DNA of 64,000 bases from Streptomyces acidiscabies. Its GTDB lineage: Bacteria; Actinomycetota; Actinomycetes; Streptomycetales; Streptomycetaceae. The notes under the pieces are model-generated. The model saw only the letters and a list, made by a program, of their open reading frames with translations, was not told the DNA's origin and searched no databases. The position numbers were made by a program, and so were the translations under genes. Below, in pieces: positions 8,578-17,274 of the stretch; within the stretch, counting starts at the first letter, position 1, and every line of letters starts with the position of its first letter. The stretch lies in assembly GCF_020010905.1 (NCBI RefSeq), contig NZ_JAGJBY010000002.1, positions 1,984,001 through 2,048,000 on the forward strand, in the 5' to 3' direction.

Positions 8578-9294
8578 ATGCGTGAAAGGCCCGATCTCAG
8601 TGTTCCGCAGGTCGCCGGGGGCGCGTTGGCCGCGGTGCTCGCCGCGAAACTCGCCTCGTCCTTCGGCGTGTACGGCACGATCCTCGGGGCCGGTGTCGTC
8701 AGCGTGATCGCCACCTGCGGCGGCTCGCTCTTCCAGCACTTCTTCAAGCGCACCGGAGAGCAACTGCGCGAGGCGACCACGACGACCGGCTCCCCCGAAC
8801 AGGCCCCCGCCCGGGGCGCGTACTCGGCGGGAACGGTGCACCGCGCGCGGGGGCGAGGCCTGCGGCGTCCCGTCCTCGCGGCCGTCCTCGTCTTCGGCGT
8901 CACCATGACCGGGATCACCGCCTACGAGCTGGCGTCCGGCAGCGCCTTCAGCGGCGGCGGGGGAACGACCGTCAGCGACGCGGTCTCGGGCCGCGGTGCG
9001 CCGTCCGGGAACGCCACGGACCCGGACTCCGGGGACTCCTCGCGGAACCCCGGGAGCACGCCGTCACCCGGCTCTCCGGCCCCCTCCGGCGACACGCAGG
9101 CCCCTTCACCGTCGCCCTCGGGGGAGCCCTCGGGCGCGCCCCAGAACACGACCCCGAGCGCGACTGGCTCGCCGACGGAGGGCGCCGGCGAGGCGACCCC
9201 CGCGCCGAGCCCGTCCGCTACTGCCCCAACACCCTCCGCAGATAGTCGTTCTGGAACAGCCGATCCGGGTCCAGCCGGTCCCGCAGCGCGGTGA
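8578..9294 (+). CDS. Hypothetical membrane protein with Ser/Pro/Thr-rich outer tail
   Basis: 238 residues, not recognised beyond Streptomyces hypothetical proteins. The N-terminal part (8-60) is Ala/Gly-rich and hydrophobic, and a clear membrane helix is at about 98-122 (PVLAAVLVFGVTMTGITAYEL). The remaining 115 residues are low-complexity Ser, Pro, Thr, Gly and Glu, as in cell-wall-spanning linkers, so the tail is probably outside. A GGAAGG motif lies 12 nt before the ATG, rather far. The last 77 bp overlap the convergent oxidoreductase gene; the low-complexity tail makes the exact 3' end uncertain. Confidence 0.7.
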   Translation: MRERPDLSVPQVAGGALAAVLAAKLASSFGVYGTILGAGVVSVIATCGGSLFQHFFKRTGEQLREATTTTGSPEQAPARGAYSAGTVHRARGRGLRRPVLAAVLVFGVTMTGITAYELASGSAFSGGGGTTVSDAVSGRGAPSGNATDPDSGDSSRNPGSTPSPGSPAPSGDTQAPSPSPSGEPSGAPQNTTPSATGSPTEGAGEATPAPSPSATAPTPSADSRSGTADPGPAGPAAR

Positions 9295-10537
9295 ACTCCC
9301 CGAACCGCGGGTACACGCGCGAGAAGTACTCCACGTCCCGCGTGTGCACCTTCCCCCAGTGCGGGCGCCCCTCGTGCGCCGTGAAGATGCGCTCGGCGAT
9401 CGTGAAGTACGCCTGGTAGGCCGCCCCCCGGACCATGTGGACGGCGACGTACGCGCTGTCGCGGCCGGACGCCGTGGACAGCGTGATGTCGTCGGCCGGC
9501 GCGGTGCGCACCTCGACGGGGAAGCTGACCCGCAGCCCCGAGCGCTCCATGGCCGTCCGCAGCTCGCGCAGCACCTCGGTGACAGCCTCGCGTGGGACGG
9601 CGTACTCCATCTCCACGAACCGCACCCGGCGCGGCGAGGTGAACACCTTGAACGGGATGTCGGTGTATGTGCGCGCGGAGAGCGCCTTGCTGGAGACCTG
9701 GGCGATCGTGGGGATCGTCGCGGGCACCGCCCTGCCGACCCACTGGGCGACCTGGAAGACGCCGTTGGACAGCAGTTCGTCCTCGACCCAGCCCTTGACC
9801 TGGCTCACCGGCCGGCGCGGGCCCGCGCTGCGGTTGTTGCGCTTGGTGTTGGTGCTGCCGGTGTGCGGGAACCAGTAGAACTCGAAGTGCTCGTTCTCGG
9901 CCCACAGGTCGTCGAACTCGGCGAGGACCCGCTCGAACGGCATCGGCTCCTCGCGCGCGGTGAGCAGGAAGACCGGCTCCACGGCGAACGTGATCGCGGT
10001 GACGATCCCCAGCGCGCCCAGGCCTATCCGGGCCGCCGCGAAGACCTCCGGATTCTCCTTCTCGGAGCAGACGAGGACCGAGCCGTCCGCCGTCACCAGC
10101 TCAAGTCCCTTGATCTGCGCGGCGATCGACGCGGACTCGCGGCCCGTGCCGTGCGTGCCGGTGGAGGCGGCGCCGGAGACGGTCTGCTCCATGATGTCGC
10201 CCATGTTGGTGAGCGACAGGCCCTCGCGCGCGAGAGCCATGTTGAGTCTCTTGAGCGGAGTACCCGCCTCGACCGTGACGGTCATGTTGTCGCGATCAAT
10301 GTTGCGGATACCGGTCAACAGTTGAGGGCGGATCAACACACCGTCGGTCGCGGCGATCGACGTGAAGGAGTGCCCCGTACCGACGGCCTTCACTTTCAGG
10401 CCGTCCTCGGCGGCCTGCCGTACGGCGGCGGCCAGCTCCTCCACGGAGGCGGGCTCGACCTCCCGCGCGGGACGCGCGACGACGTTCCCTCCCCAGTTAC
10501 GCCACGTGCCGCTCTTCCCGCTCGCTGTGTTGCTCAA
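9218..10537 (-). CDS. FAD-binding D-arabinono-1,4-lactone oxidase family oxidoreductase
   Basis: 439 residues. The N-terminal PCMH-type FAD domain (about 10-190) includes VKAVGTGHSFTSIAATDG and SGAASTGTHGTGRES. The C-terminal ALO domain ends with the typical HWGKVHTR and DPDRLFQNDYLRR motifs. These enzymes oxidise sugar lactones or alditols. The start is a TTG at 10537, chosen because GGGGAGG lies 5 nt before it and the next in-frame ATG further upstream lies well inside the MFS gene. The first 41 bp overlap the 3' end of the MFS transporter, so the two are probably one transcript and the transporter may import or export a related sugar acid. Confidence 0.9.
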   Translation of the reverse strand: MSNTASGKSGTWRNWGGNVVARPAREVEPASVEELAAAVRQAAEDGLKVKAVGTGHSFTSIAATDGVLIRPQLLTGIRNIDRDNMTVTVEAGTPLKRLNMALAREGLSLTNMGDIMEQTVSGAASTGTHGTGRESASIAAQIKGLELVTADGSVLVCSEKENPEVFAAARIGLGALGIVTAITFAVEPVFLLTAREEPMPFERVLAEFDDLWAENEHFEFYWFPHTGSTNTKRNNRSAGPRRPVSQVKGWVEDELLSNGVFQVAQWVGRAVPATIPTIAQVSSKALSARTYTDIPFKVFTSPRRVRFVEMEYAVPREAVTEVLRELRTAMERSGLRVSFPVEVRTAPADDITLSTASGRDSAYVAVHMVRGAAYQAYFTIAERIFTAHEGRPHWGKVHTRDVEYFSRVYPRFGEFTALRDRLDPDRLFQNDYLRRVLGQ

Positions 10538-11735
10538 CGGTGCCTCCCCGACCCGTAGCCGGCCTGCTGAGCCGGCGGTACCCCAGGAAACCGACCACGA
10601 CCGCGACGGCCCCGGACACCGCCGGAACCCCGTACCCCGCGCGCGCACCGGCCGCGTCGATCACCCAGCCGGCCACCGAGGAACCGAGCGCGACTCCGAC
10701 CGCGAGACCGGTGCTGATCCAGGTCATGCCCTCGGTGAGCTGCGCGCGTGGTACGTGCTCTTCGATGAGGGACATCGTCGTGATCATCGTGGGAGCGATG
10801 GACAGGCCCGCGACGAAGAGCGCCACGGCCAGAAACGGCAAGTTTCCGACCAGTAGGAGGGGGATCATACTCACGGCCATCGCCACCACGCCCAGCAGCC
10901 AGCGCCGTTGCGGGGCCCCCGGGAGGCGCAGCAGGCCGAAGACGATCCCCGCCAGACAGGATCCGGCCGCGTAGACCGCGAGGACCAGGCTCGCGGCGGC
11001 CTTGTGGCCCCGCTCGTCCGCGAACGCGACGGTCACCACGTCCACCGCCCCGAAGATCGCCCCCGTCGCCACGAACGTGACCACCAGCACCTGGAGACCC
11101 GCCGAGCGCAGCGCGGAACCGCCGCCCGTACGCGCGCGGGGGTGCGGCTTCGGCTCGGTGGCCCGCTGGGCGGTCAGCCAGAAGACGCCCACCGCGAGGA
11201 AGCACGCCGCCAGCAGCGGCCCCGCCTCCGGGAACCACGCGGTGGACAGGCCGATGGAGATGATCGGCCCGAAGATGAAGCACACCTCGTCGACCACCGA
11301 CTCGAACGAGTACGCCGTGTGCAGCTGCGGCGTCCCCCGGTACAGGGCGGCCCACCGCGCGCGGACCATCGCCCCGAGGCTCGGCACCGCCCCGATGCCC
11401 GCCGAGAACACGAACAGCGACCAGTCCGGCCACGACCAGTGCGCCGCCACCAGCATCCCGGCCGCCGCGACCAGCGCGACCAGCGTCGCCGGGCGCAGCA
11501 CCCGGCGCTGGCCGTGCTGGTCCACCAGCCGGGAGATCTGCGGCCCGACCAGCGCGGCGGACAGCGCGATCGTCGCCGACAGCGCGCCCGCGAGGCCGTA
11601 GCGGCCGGTGAGCTGGGAGATCATCGTGACCACGCCGATGCCCATCATCGACAGCGGCATCCGCCCGACGAACCCTGCGGCGGCGAAGCCCTTCGTGCCG
11701 GGTGCGGCGAACAGTGCGCGATAGGGGCTGGCCAA
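10497..11735 (-). CDS. MFS transporter
   Basis: 412 residues with about twelve hydrophobic segments and the MFS loop pattern (RLVDQHGQRRVLRP between helices 2 and 3). It resembles drug/sugar-exporter-like MFS proteins of actinobacteria; substrate unknown. A TTG start at 11735 is chosen because GGAG lies 6 nt upstream and the protein then begins MALASPYRALFAAPG, just before the first helix. It overlaps the downstream lactone oxidase by 41 bp. Confidence 0.85.
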   Translation of the reverse strand: MASPYRALFAAPGTKGFAAAGFVGRMPLSMMGIGVVTMISQLTGRYGLAGALSATIALSAALVGPQISRLVDQHGQRRVLRPATLVALVAAAGMLVAAHWSWPDWSLFVFSAGIGAVPSLGAMVRARWAALYRGTPQLHTAYSFESVVDEVCFIFGPIISIGLSTAWFPEAGPLLAACFLAVGVFWLTAQRATEPKPHPRARTGGGSALRSAGLQVLVVTFVATGAIFGAVDVVTVAFADERGHKAAASLVLAVYAAGSCLAGIVFGLLRLPGAPQRRWLLGVVAMAVSMIPLLLVGNLPFLAVALFVAGLSIAPTMITTMSLIEEHVPRAQLTEGMTWISTGLAVGVALGSSVAGWVIDAAGARAGYGVPAVSGAVAVVVGFLGYRRLSRPATGRGGTVEQHSEREERHVA

Positions 11736-11941
11736 AGCGGTCTCCGGTCGTACGGGGTGGCCGCACCCGGCCGGCGGCTCGGCGTGGTGCGGGTGGTGGC
11801 GGCTCTGCGGCACGGAGCGTCGTAAGGTGCCAACGCGGCCCGTACAGCTTACGGCGCGGGTCCCCCGTACGCAGCACACTTACCGGCCGTGAAAGCTCCG
11901 GCAGGACACCCCGCCGTTTCCCGGTTGTCAGTGCCGGGTGG

Positions 11942-11947
11942 CAGGAT
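11942..11947 (+). promoter_or_regulatory. -10 box of a leaderless promoter (ferrochelatase)
   Basis: CAGGAT lies 6 nt before the ATG at 11954. No Shine-Dalgarno sequence is present, so the mRNA probably starts at or next to the ATG. Confidence 0.5.
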
Positions 11948-11953
11948 CGACCC

Positions 11954-13081
11954 ATGTCAGACGCGCTCGATGCCACCCCCTACGACGCCCTGCTCCTGCT
12001 GTCCTTCGGCGGCCCCGAAGGTCCGGACGACGTGGTCCCGTTCCTGGAGAACGTGACGCGTGGGCGAGGCATCCCCACCGAACGCCTCAAGGAAGTCGGG
12101 CAGCACTACTTCCTCTTCGGCGGGGTCAGCCCGATCAACGACCAGAACCGCGCCCTGCTGGACGCCCTGCGCAAGGACTTCGCCGAGCACGGCCTGGACC
12201 TGCCGGTCTACTGGGGCAACCGCAACTGGGCCCCGTACCTGACGGACACCCTGCGCGAGATGGTCGTCGACGGGCGCCGCCGCATCCTCGTCCTCGCCAC
12301 CAGCGCGTACGCCTCGTACTCGGGCTGCCGCCAGTACCGCGAGAACCTCGCCGACTCGCTCGCCGTCCTCCAGGCCGAGGGCCTCGACCTGCCGAAGGTC
12401 GACAAGCTGCGCCACTATTTCAACCACCCGGGCTTCCTGGAGCCCATGGCCGACGGCATCGTGGAGTCCCTCGCCGGCCTCCCCGAGGACGTCCGCAGCG
12501 GCGCCCGCATCGCCTTCTCGACGCACTCCATCCCCACCGCCTCGGCGGACACCTCCGGCCCCGTCGAGTCCCACGGCGACGGCGGCGCGTACGTCGAACA
12601 GCACCTGGAGGCGGCCCGGCTGATCGCCGACGCCGTGCGCGAGCGCACCGGCGTCGACCATCCCTGGCAGCTTGTCTACCAGTCCCGCTCCGGCGCCCCG
12701 CACATCCCGTGGCTGGAGCCCGACATCTGCGACCACCTCGAAGAGCTGCACGAGGCGGGCGCCCCCTCGGTGGTCATCGCTCCCATCGGGTTCGTCTCCG
12801 ACCACATGGAGGTCCTCTACGACCTCGACACCGAGGCCAGGGCCAAGGCGGAGGAGCTGGGCCTGCCCATGCGCCGCTCGGCCACGGTCGGCGCGGACCC
12901 GCGCTTCGCCGCCGCCGTCCGCGACCTCGTCCTGGAGCGCGCGGCCACGGAGTCCGGCCGCGAGGTCACCCCCTGCGTGCTGGGCGCCCTCGGCGCGACC
13001 GCAGACCTCTGCCCGGTCGGCTGCTGCCCCGCCCGTGCCCCCAAGCCCGCCGCCGCGGGCGCCGACAGCCCCTACGCGTGA
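11954..13081 (+). CDS. hemH: Ferrochelatase (coproporphyrin III ferrochelatase, actinobacterial [2Fe-2S] type)
   Basis: 375 residues; inserts iron into the porphyrin in heme synthesis, in actinobacteria by the coproporphyrin route (CpfC). Family motifs are LLLSFGGPEGPDDV, the catalytic histidine in AFSTHSIPT and the region YQSRSGAPHIPWLEPD. The C-terminus has a cysteine group (CVLG near 341, then CPVGCC) matching the [2Fe-2S] ligands of actinobacterial enzymes. A leaderless start fits the -10 box at 11942. The inositol monophosphatase gene follows 8 bp after the stop with its ribosome site at the stop codon, so they form an operon. Confidence 0.95.
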   Translation: MSDALDATPYDALLLLSFGGPEGPDDVVPFLENVTRGRGIPTERLKEVGQHYFLFGGVSPINDQNRALLDALRKDFAEHGLDLPVYWGNRNWAPYLTDTLREMVVDGRRRILVLATSAYASYSGCRQYRENLADSLAVLQAEGLDLPKVDKLRHYFNHPGFLEPMADGIVESLAGLPEDVRSGARIAFSTHSIPTASADTSGPVESHGDGGAYVEQHLEAARLIADAVRERTGVDHPWQLVYQSRSGAPHIPWLEPDICDHLEELHEAGAPSVVIAPIGFVSDHMEVLYDLDTEARAKAEELGLPMRRSATVGADPRFAAAVRDLVLERAATESGREVTPCVLGALGATADLCPVGCCPARAPKPAAAGADSPYA

Positions 13082-13089
13082 GGAGCCCC

Positions 13090-13908
13090 ATGCCCGACGA
13101 GACGCTGTACGACGAACTTCTCCGCCTCGCCCAGGAGGCGGCCGACCAGGCGGGTACCCTCCTGCGCGACGGCCGGCCCACCGACCTCGCGGTCGCGCAC
13201 ACCAAGTCGAGCCCCATCGACGTCGTCACCGAGATGGACATCGCGGCCGAGAAGCTCATCACCGGCCTGATAGGCGGGCACCGCCCCGACGACGGCTTCC
13301 TCGGCGAGGAGGGCGCCTCCGAGGAGGGCACCTCGGGCGTCCGCTGGATCATCGACCCGCTCGACGGCACGGTCAACTACCTCTACGGCCTGCCCAGTTG
13401 GGCCGTCTCCATCGCCGCCGAGCACAACGGCGAGACGGTCGTGGGCGTCGTCCACGCACCCCTGCGGGGCGAGACCTACCAGGCCGTACGCGGCAAGGGC
13501 GCCTGGGTCACCGGTGCCGCACAGGGCCCGCGCCCCCTGAAGGCCCGCGAGGCGGCGCCCCTGGAGCGGGCCCTGATCTCCACCGGCTTCGGCTACACCA
13601 CCGAACGCCGCACCTCCCAGGCCGCGGTGGCCGCCGCGCTGATCCCCCAGGTCCGCGACATCCGCCGGGGCGGCTCGGCCGCCATCGACCTCTGCGACGT
13701 CGCTGCGGGCCGCCTGGACGGCTACTACGAACGCGGCCTGAACCCCTGGGACTACGCGGCGGGCGACCTCATCGCCCGGGAGGCCGGCGCACTGACCGGA
13801 GGACGCCCGGGAGACGCCCTCTCGACGGCTCTGACGATCGCGGCCCCGCCCGGGGTCTTCGAGCCCCTCCAGGCGCTCCTGGAGGACCTGGGAGCCTGGC
13901 GGGGCTGA
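13090..13908 (+). CDS. Inositol monophosphatase family protein
   Basis: 272 residues of the Mg-dependent, Li-sensitive phosphatase family. Motifs are FLGEEGASEEG (metal ligand), WIIDPLDGTVNYLYG (the DPxDGT signature) and LNPWDYAAGDLI (second signature). The substrate may be inositol phosphate, histidinol phosphate or another sugar phosphate. AGGAG lies 4 nt before the ATG and overlaps the ferrochelatase stop. A strong terminator follows at 13958. Confidence 0.93.
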   Translation: MPDETLYDELLRLAQEAADQAGTLLRDGRPTDLAVAHTKSSPIDVVTEMDIAAEKLITGLIGGHRPDDGFLGEEGASEEGTSGVRWIIDPLDGTVNYLYGLPSWAVSIAAEHNGETVVGVVHAPLRGETYQAVRGKGAWVTGAAQGPRPLKAREAAPLERALISTGFGYTTERRTSQAAVAAALIPQVRDIRRGGSAAIDLCDVAAGRLDGYYERGLNPWDYAAGDLIAREAGALTGGRPGDALSTALTIAAPPGVFEPLQALLEDLGAWRG

Positions 13909-13957
13909 CCCCTCCGCGAACCCCGGCGGCACCCTCCGCAGCACCCCGCGAGAACGC

Positions 13958-13994
13958 GAAGAACCCCCGGCGCTGGATTCACCGGGGGTTCTTC
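13958..13994. terminator. Bidirectional intrinsic terminator
   Basis: A perfect 13-bp stem (13958-13970 with 13982-13994, GAAGAACCCCCGG and its complement) with an 11-nt loop. It separates the ferrochelatase-phosphatase operon from the convergent small gene. Confidence 0.85.
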
Positions 13995-14028
13995 ACGTCA
14001 GGCCGACATCATCAGCCCCTGGAACCGC

Positions 14029-14193
14029 TCAGGCACCGACCTCGACGCCGTGCTCCGCGGCCAGCCGCCGCAGATCGTCGAGTTCCGCCTGTTCCACCTC
14101 GACGAGGAAATCGTCTCCCTCGTCGCGAGCACGGCTCAGGTCCGTTTCGGTCGCCCTTATGCGCTGGAGGAGTCCTGCGGTGAACGCGTCCAT
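14029..14193 (-). CDS. Small conserved helical protein (54 aa)
   Basis: 54 residues beginning MDAFTAGLLQRIRATETDL and rich in Glu, Asp, Arg and Leu, predicted as a helical hairpin or coiled coil. No transmembrane segment or known domain. ATG 14193 is preceded by GAGGGGG at a good distance, and similar short proteins occur at this place next to cutRS in Streptomyces as I recall. Function unknown; the position between a terminator and cutR gives no further hint. Confidence 0.7.
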   Translation of the reverse strand: MDAFTAGLLQRIRATETDLSRARDEGDDFLVEVEQAELDDLRRLAAEHGVEVGA

Positions 14194-14645
14194 GCTGCGC
14201 CCCCTCGTCCTGGGTCGTGGGTCGATGGCACGGGGGTGTGCCAGTCGGAAGGGGCGATCACGTCTGCGGCAGATGCCCAGCACACCGGACGCGCTGGGCG
14301 GCGACGGTGCCGAGCACCCACGTCCGCTCTGCGAGACGAAACGAAAGCGGCCGTACCGCACGGGGGTGCGGCACAAGCAGAGTGTGATCGCGGGGTGTAA
14401 CGCTTCCTCCCCCCGCTCCCTTCCACGGAAACCTCAACCCGGCGAGAAAATCTGGCATTCCCGGGCTCCACACCTTCATTTCATCCGGCGCTCACCGGAC
14501 CTCCGCCTGCCGCCCGCTCCCGCCTTACAGCCGACTTATGGCCGAAAAGGGCAGGATGGGGTCCACACACCATGCAGATCCCTGCCCGCGCGCCCCAAGG
14601 CGACACCGGAGCGCTACGCGGGTGGACACAGGAAGGACAAGCGAC
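14194..14645. other. Intergenic region upstream of cutR
   Basis: 452 bp with no supported gene. It must hold the divergent promoters of the small 54-aa gene and cutRS. A CAGGAT at 14552-14557 is a possible -10 box for cutR, giving a leader of about 85 nt, but no matching -35 box is seen. Confidence 0.5.
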
Positions 14646-15299
14646 GTGCGCGTACTCGTCGTCGAGGACGAGCAACTGCTCGCCGATGCGGTGGCCACCG
14701 GACTGCGCCGGGAGGCCATGGCCGTCGACGTCGTGTACGACGGGGCGGCTGCCCTGGAGCGTATCGGCGTCAACGACTACGACGTGGTCGTCCTCGACCG
14801 TGACCTCCCGCTCGTCCACGGCGACGACGTCTGCCGCAAGATCGTCGAACTCGGCATGCCCACGCGCGTGCTGATGCTTACGGCGTCCGGCGACGTCAGC
14901 GACCGCGTCGAGGGCCTGGAGATCGGCGCCGACGACTACCTGCCCAAGCCCTTCGCGTTCAGCGAGCTCATCGCCCGCGTACGCGCGCTGGGACGGCGTA
15001 CGAGCGTGCCGCTGCCGCCGGTCCTGGAGCGCGCGGGCATCAAGCTCGACCCGAACCGCCGCGAGGTGTTCCGGGACGGCCGCGAGGTGCAGCTGGCGCC
15101 GAAGGAGTTCGCGGTGCTGGAGGTGCTGATGCGCTCCGAGGGAGCCGTCGTGTCGGCGGAGCAGCTCCTGGAGAAGGCCTGGGACGAGAACACGGACCCG
15201 TTCACCAACGTCGTACGCGTCACCGTGATGACGCTGCGCCGCAAGCTCGGTGAGCCGCCCGTCATCGTCACCGTGCCCGGTTCCGGCTACCGGATCTGA
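14646..15299 (+). CDS. cutR: CutR, OmpR-type response regulator
   Basis: 217 residues, the same length as S. lividans CutR. The receiver domain has acidic pair E8-D9, phospho-acceptor D51 (VVVLDRDLPL) and K in DDYLPKPF. The C-terminal winged-helix DNA-binding domain spans about 125-217 and ends VTVPGSGYRI. The GTG start has GGAAGGA about 7 nt upstream. It is followed after 6 bp by its sensor kinase gene. CutRS was first found through effects on copper transfer to tyrosinase; later work links it to secreted-protein quality control and antibiotic production. Confidence 0.95.
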   Translation: MRVLVVEDEQLLADAVATGLRREAMAVDVVYDGAAALERIGVNDYDVVVLDRDLPLVHGDDVCRKIVELGMPTRVLMLTASGDVSDRVEGLEIGADDYLPKPFAFSELIARVRALGRRTSVPLPPVLERAGIKLDPNRREVFRDGREVQLAPKEFAVLEVLMRSEGAVVSAEQLLEKAWDENTDPFTNVVRVTVMTLRRKLGEPPVIVTVPGSGYRI

Positions 15300-15305
15300 T
15301 CCACC

Positions 15306-16568
15306 GTGGCCGCGACACCCGCGCCCCCCAAGGCGCCCCCGAAACCCACCTGGGACCCCCGCCGCCCCGAGATGCCGTTCCCGTGGCTGCGTCCGACGAT
15401 CCGGATAAGACTCACGCTGCTGTACGGCGGCATGTTCCTGATCGCCGGCATCCTGCTGCTGTCGATCATCTATCTGCTGGCCGCGCAGGCGATCAACACG
15501 GGCAACGAGCTGCCGTTCAAGATCGTCACCGGTACCCAGGTGAAGGTGACGAGTTCGTCCTGCCCGGCCGTCAACGCCGCGACCAACGCGGACGGCGAGG
15601 TGTACCTGTCGACGTTCAACGCGGCGATCAACGCCTGCGTCGACCAGCGCCGCCAGGACTCCCTGGACAACCTCCTCAGCCGCTCCCTGCTGGCCCTCCT
15701 GGGGCTCGCGGTGATCGCGTTCGCCTTCGGGTACGCGATGGCGGGCCGGGTGCTCACCCCGCTGGGCCGCATCACGCGCACCGCGCGCGCGGTCGCCGGT
15801 TCGGACCTGTCCCGCCGTATCGAGCTGGACGGTCCGGACGACGAGCTGAAGGAGCTGGCGGACACGCTGGACGACATGCTGGCGCGCTTGCAGCGGGCGT
15901 TCACGGCGCAGCAGCGGTTCGTCGGGAACGCGTCGCACGAGCTGCGTACGCCGCTCGCGATCAACCGGACGCTCCTGGAGGTCCACCTCTCCGACCCGAA
16001 CGCGCCGGTGGAGCTCCAGCAGCTCGGCAAGACGCTGCTGGCGACCAACGAGCGCAGCGAGCAGCTCGTGGAGGGCCTGCTCCTGCTCGCGCGCAGCGAC
16101 AACCAGATCGTCGAGCGCAAGCCGGTGGACCTCGCGGAGGTGGCCGGGCAGGCGATCGACCAGGTGCACGGCGAGGCCGAGACCAAGGGCGTCGTGATCC
16201 GGGGCGAGCGGCAGAAGGCCGTCGTCCAGGGCAACGGCGTGCTGCTGGAGCGGATCGCGCTGAACCTGGTGCAGAACGCGGTGCGCTACAACGTGCCCGA
16301 GGACGGCTGGGTGGAGGTCACCACCGAGGTGCAGCACGGGCAGGCGGTGCTGGTGGTGTCGAACACCGGTCCGGTGGTCCCGGCGTACGAGATCGACAAC
16401 CTCTTCGAGCCGTTCCGGCGGCTGCGTACGGAGCGTACGGGCAGCGACAAGGGGGTGGGGCTCGGGCTGTCGATCGTGAGGTCGGTGGCGCGGGCGCACG
16501 GCGGGCACATCACGGCCCAGCCGAGAGAGGGAGGGGGACTGGTGATGCGTGTCACCCTGCCTCTCTGA
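15306..16568 (+). CDS. cutS: CutS, membrane sensor histidine kinase
   Basis: 420 residues. A cytoplasmic N-tail leads to membrane helix 1 (about 36-62), a short outer sensor loop (63-128), helix 2 (129-150), HAMP, HisKA with H211 (NASHELRTPLAI), and an HATPase domain with N and G boxes (LVQNAVRYN, GVGLGLSIVRS). The outer loop contains just two cysteines, C86 and C111, well placed for a disulfide. The GTG start 6 bp after cutR lacks a clear ribosome site, so translational coupling is likely. Confidence 0.94.
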   Translation: MAATPAPPKAPPKPTWDPRRPEMPFPWLRPTIRIRLTLLYGGMFLIAGILLLSIIYLLAAQAINTGNELPFKIVTGTQVKVTSSSCPAVNAATNADGEVYLSTFNAAINACVDQRRQDSLDNLLSRSLLALLGLAVIAFAFGYAMAGRVLTPLGRITRTARAVAGSDLSRRIELDGPDDELKELADTLDDMLARLQRAFTAQQRFVGNASHELRTPLAINRTLLEVHLSDPNAPVELQQLGKTLLATNERSEQLVEGLLLLARSDNQIVERKPVDLAEVAGQAIDQVHGEAETKGVVIRGERQKAVVQGNGVLLERIALNLVQNAVRYNVPEDGWVEVTTEVQHGQAVLVVSNTGPVVPAYEIDNLFEPFRRLRTERTGSDKGVGLGLSIVRSVARAHGGHITAQPREGGGLVMRVTLPL

Positions 16569-16642
16569 GATCATGGGCCCGACACACGCGAGGGTGTTCG
16601 CTTTGCGCGGAATTTTCGGGGCTTCTTCCCCGTGCTCATGTG

Positions 16643-16656
16643 TGTGATCGATCACA
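16643..16656. promoter_or_regulatory. 14-bp perfect palindrome TGTGATCGATCACA
   Basis: A perfect inverted repeat 75 bp after the cutS stop and before its terminator. It looks like a CRP/FNR-family half-site pair (TGTGA/TCACA), but with a 4-bp instead of 6-bp spacer. Confidence 0.4.
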
Positions 16657-16708
16657 AGGGCGAATTTCCGGCCATCTACTCACTGTGATCATGGGGACCG
16701 TACTAAAG

Positions 16709-16727
16709 CCCGGAAAATCCGGGTTTT
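16709..16727 (+). terminator. Intrinsic terminator after cutRS
   Basis: CCCGGA-AAA-TCCGGG followed directly by TTTT: a 6-bp stem with a 3-nt loop and U-tract on the plus strand. Confidence 0.65.
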
Positions 16728-16964
16728 CAGGGGTCCTGATGACGGGAAGTACACGGTGGGGCGCCTTTGAAGTGCGACATTCGGACCGTGTACGGTCCCG
16801 ATCGCCATCCAACCCGATCACCCGTGAGGAGCCCGGTTGGGTGTCGATTGAGTAACAGACCTTGATGTGAGGCAAAATCTCCCGCTCAAGGCGGGCACAA
16901 GTCCGGCCTCTCACGCGTTACGAGCGCTGAGGACACCGCATTCACCCAGAGGGGGAGAGCGACC

Positions 16965-17261
16965 ATGGCAACCGATTACGACACCCCACGCAAGACCGAC
17001 GACGACGTCGATTCCGACAGCCTGGAAGAGCTGAAGGCCCGGCGGAACGACAAGTCGGCATCCGCTGTAGACGTCGACGAGTTCGAGGCCGCCGAGGGCC
17101 TGGAACTGCCCGGCGCCGACCTCTCCAACGAGGAGTTGGCCGTCCGGGTGCTGCCCAAGCAGCAGGACGAGTTCACCTGCATGAGCTGCTTCCTGGTGCA
17201 CCACCGCAGCCAGCTGGCCCGCGAGAAGAACGGTCAGCCGATCTGCCGCGACTGCGACTGA
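16965..17261 (+). CDS. DUF4193 family zinc-ribbon protein
   Basis: 98 residues. The acidic N-terminal half (rich in Asp and Glu) is followed by a zinc-ribbon of two CxxC pairs (FTCMSCF and ICRDCD, near residues 69-98). DUF4193 is an actinobacterial family, also in mycobacteria, of unknown function; the ribbon suggests binding to nucleic acid or to the transcription machinery, which is inference. The ATG has the strong ribosome site GGGGGAG 7 nt upstream. The next gene follows after 13 bp in the same direction. Confidence 0.85.
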   Translation: MATDYDTPRKTDDDVDSDSLEELKARRNDKSASAVDVDEFEAAEGLELPGADLSNEELAVRVLPKQQDEFTCMSCFLVHHRSQLAREKNGQPICRDCD

Positions 17262-17274
17262 GGGAGGGTCGGCC

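Larger units (their letters stand above)
16569..16964. other. Intergenic region between cutS and the DUF4193 gene
   Basis: 396 bp, noticeably lower in GC than its neighbours. It holds a 14-bp palindrome (16643-16656) and the cutRS terminator (16709-16727). The rest should contain the DUF4193 promoter; a minus-strand open frame here has no ribosome site and was rejected. Confidence 0.6.

Noticed and set aside
14481..16655. A 724-codon minus-strand frame
   Set aside because: Antisense shadow of cutR and cutS.
16636..16914. A 92-codon minus-strand frame between cutS and DUF4193
   Set aside because: Crosses the cutRS terminator and the DUF4193 promoter region, has no ribosome site and a composition unlike coding DNA here.
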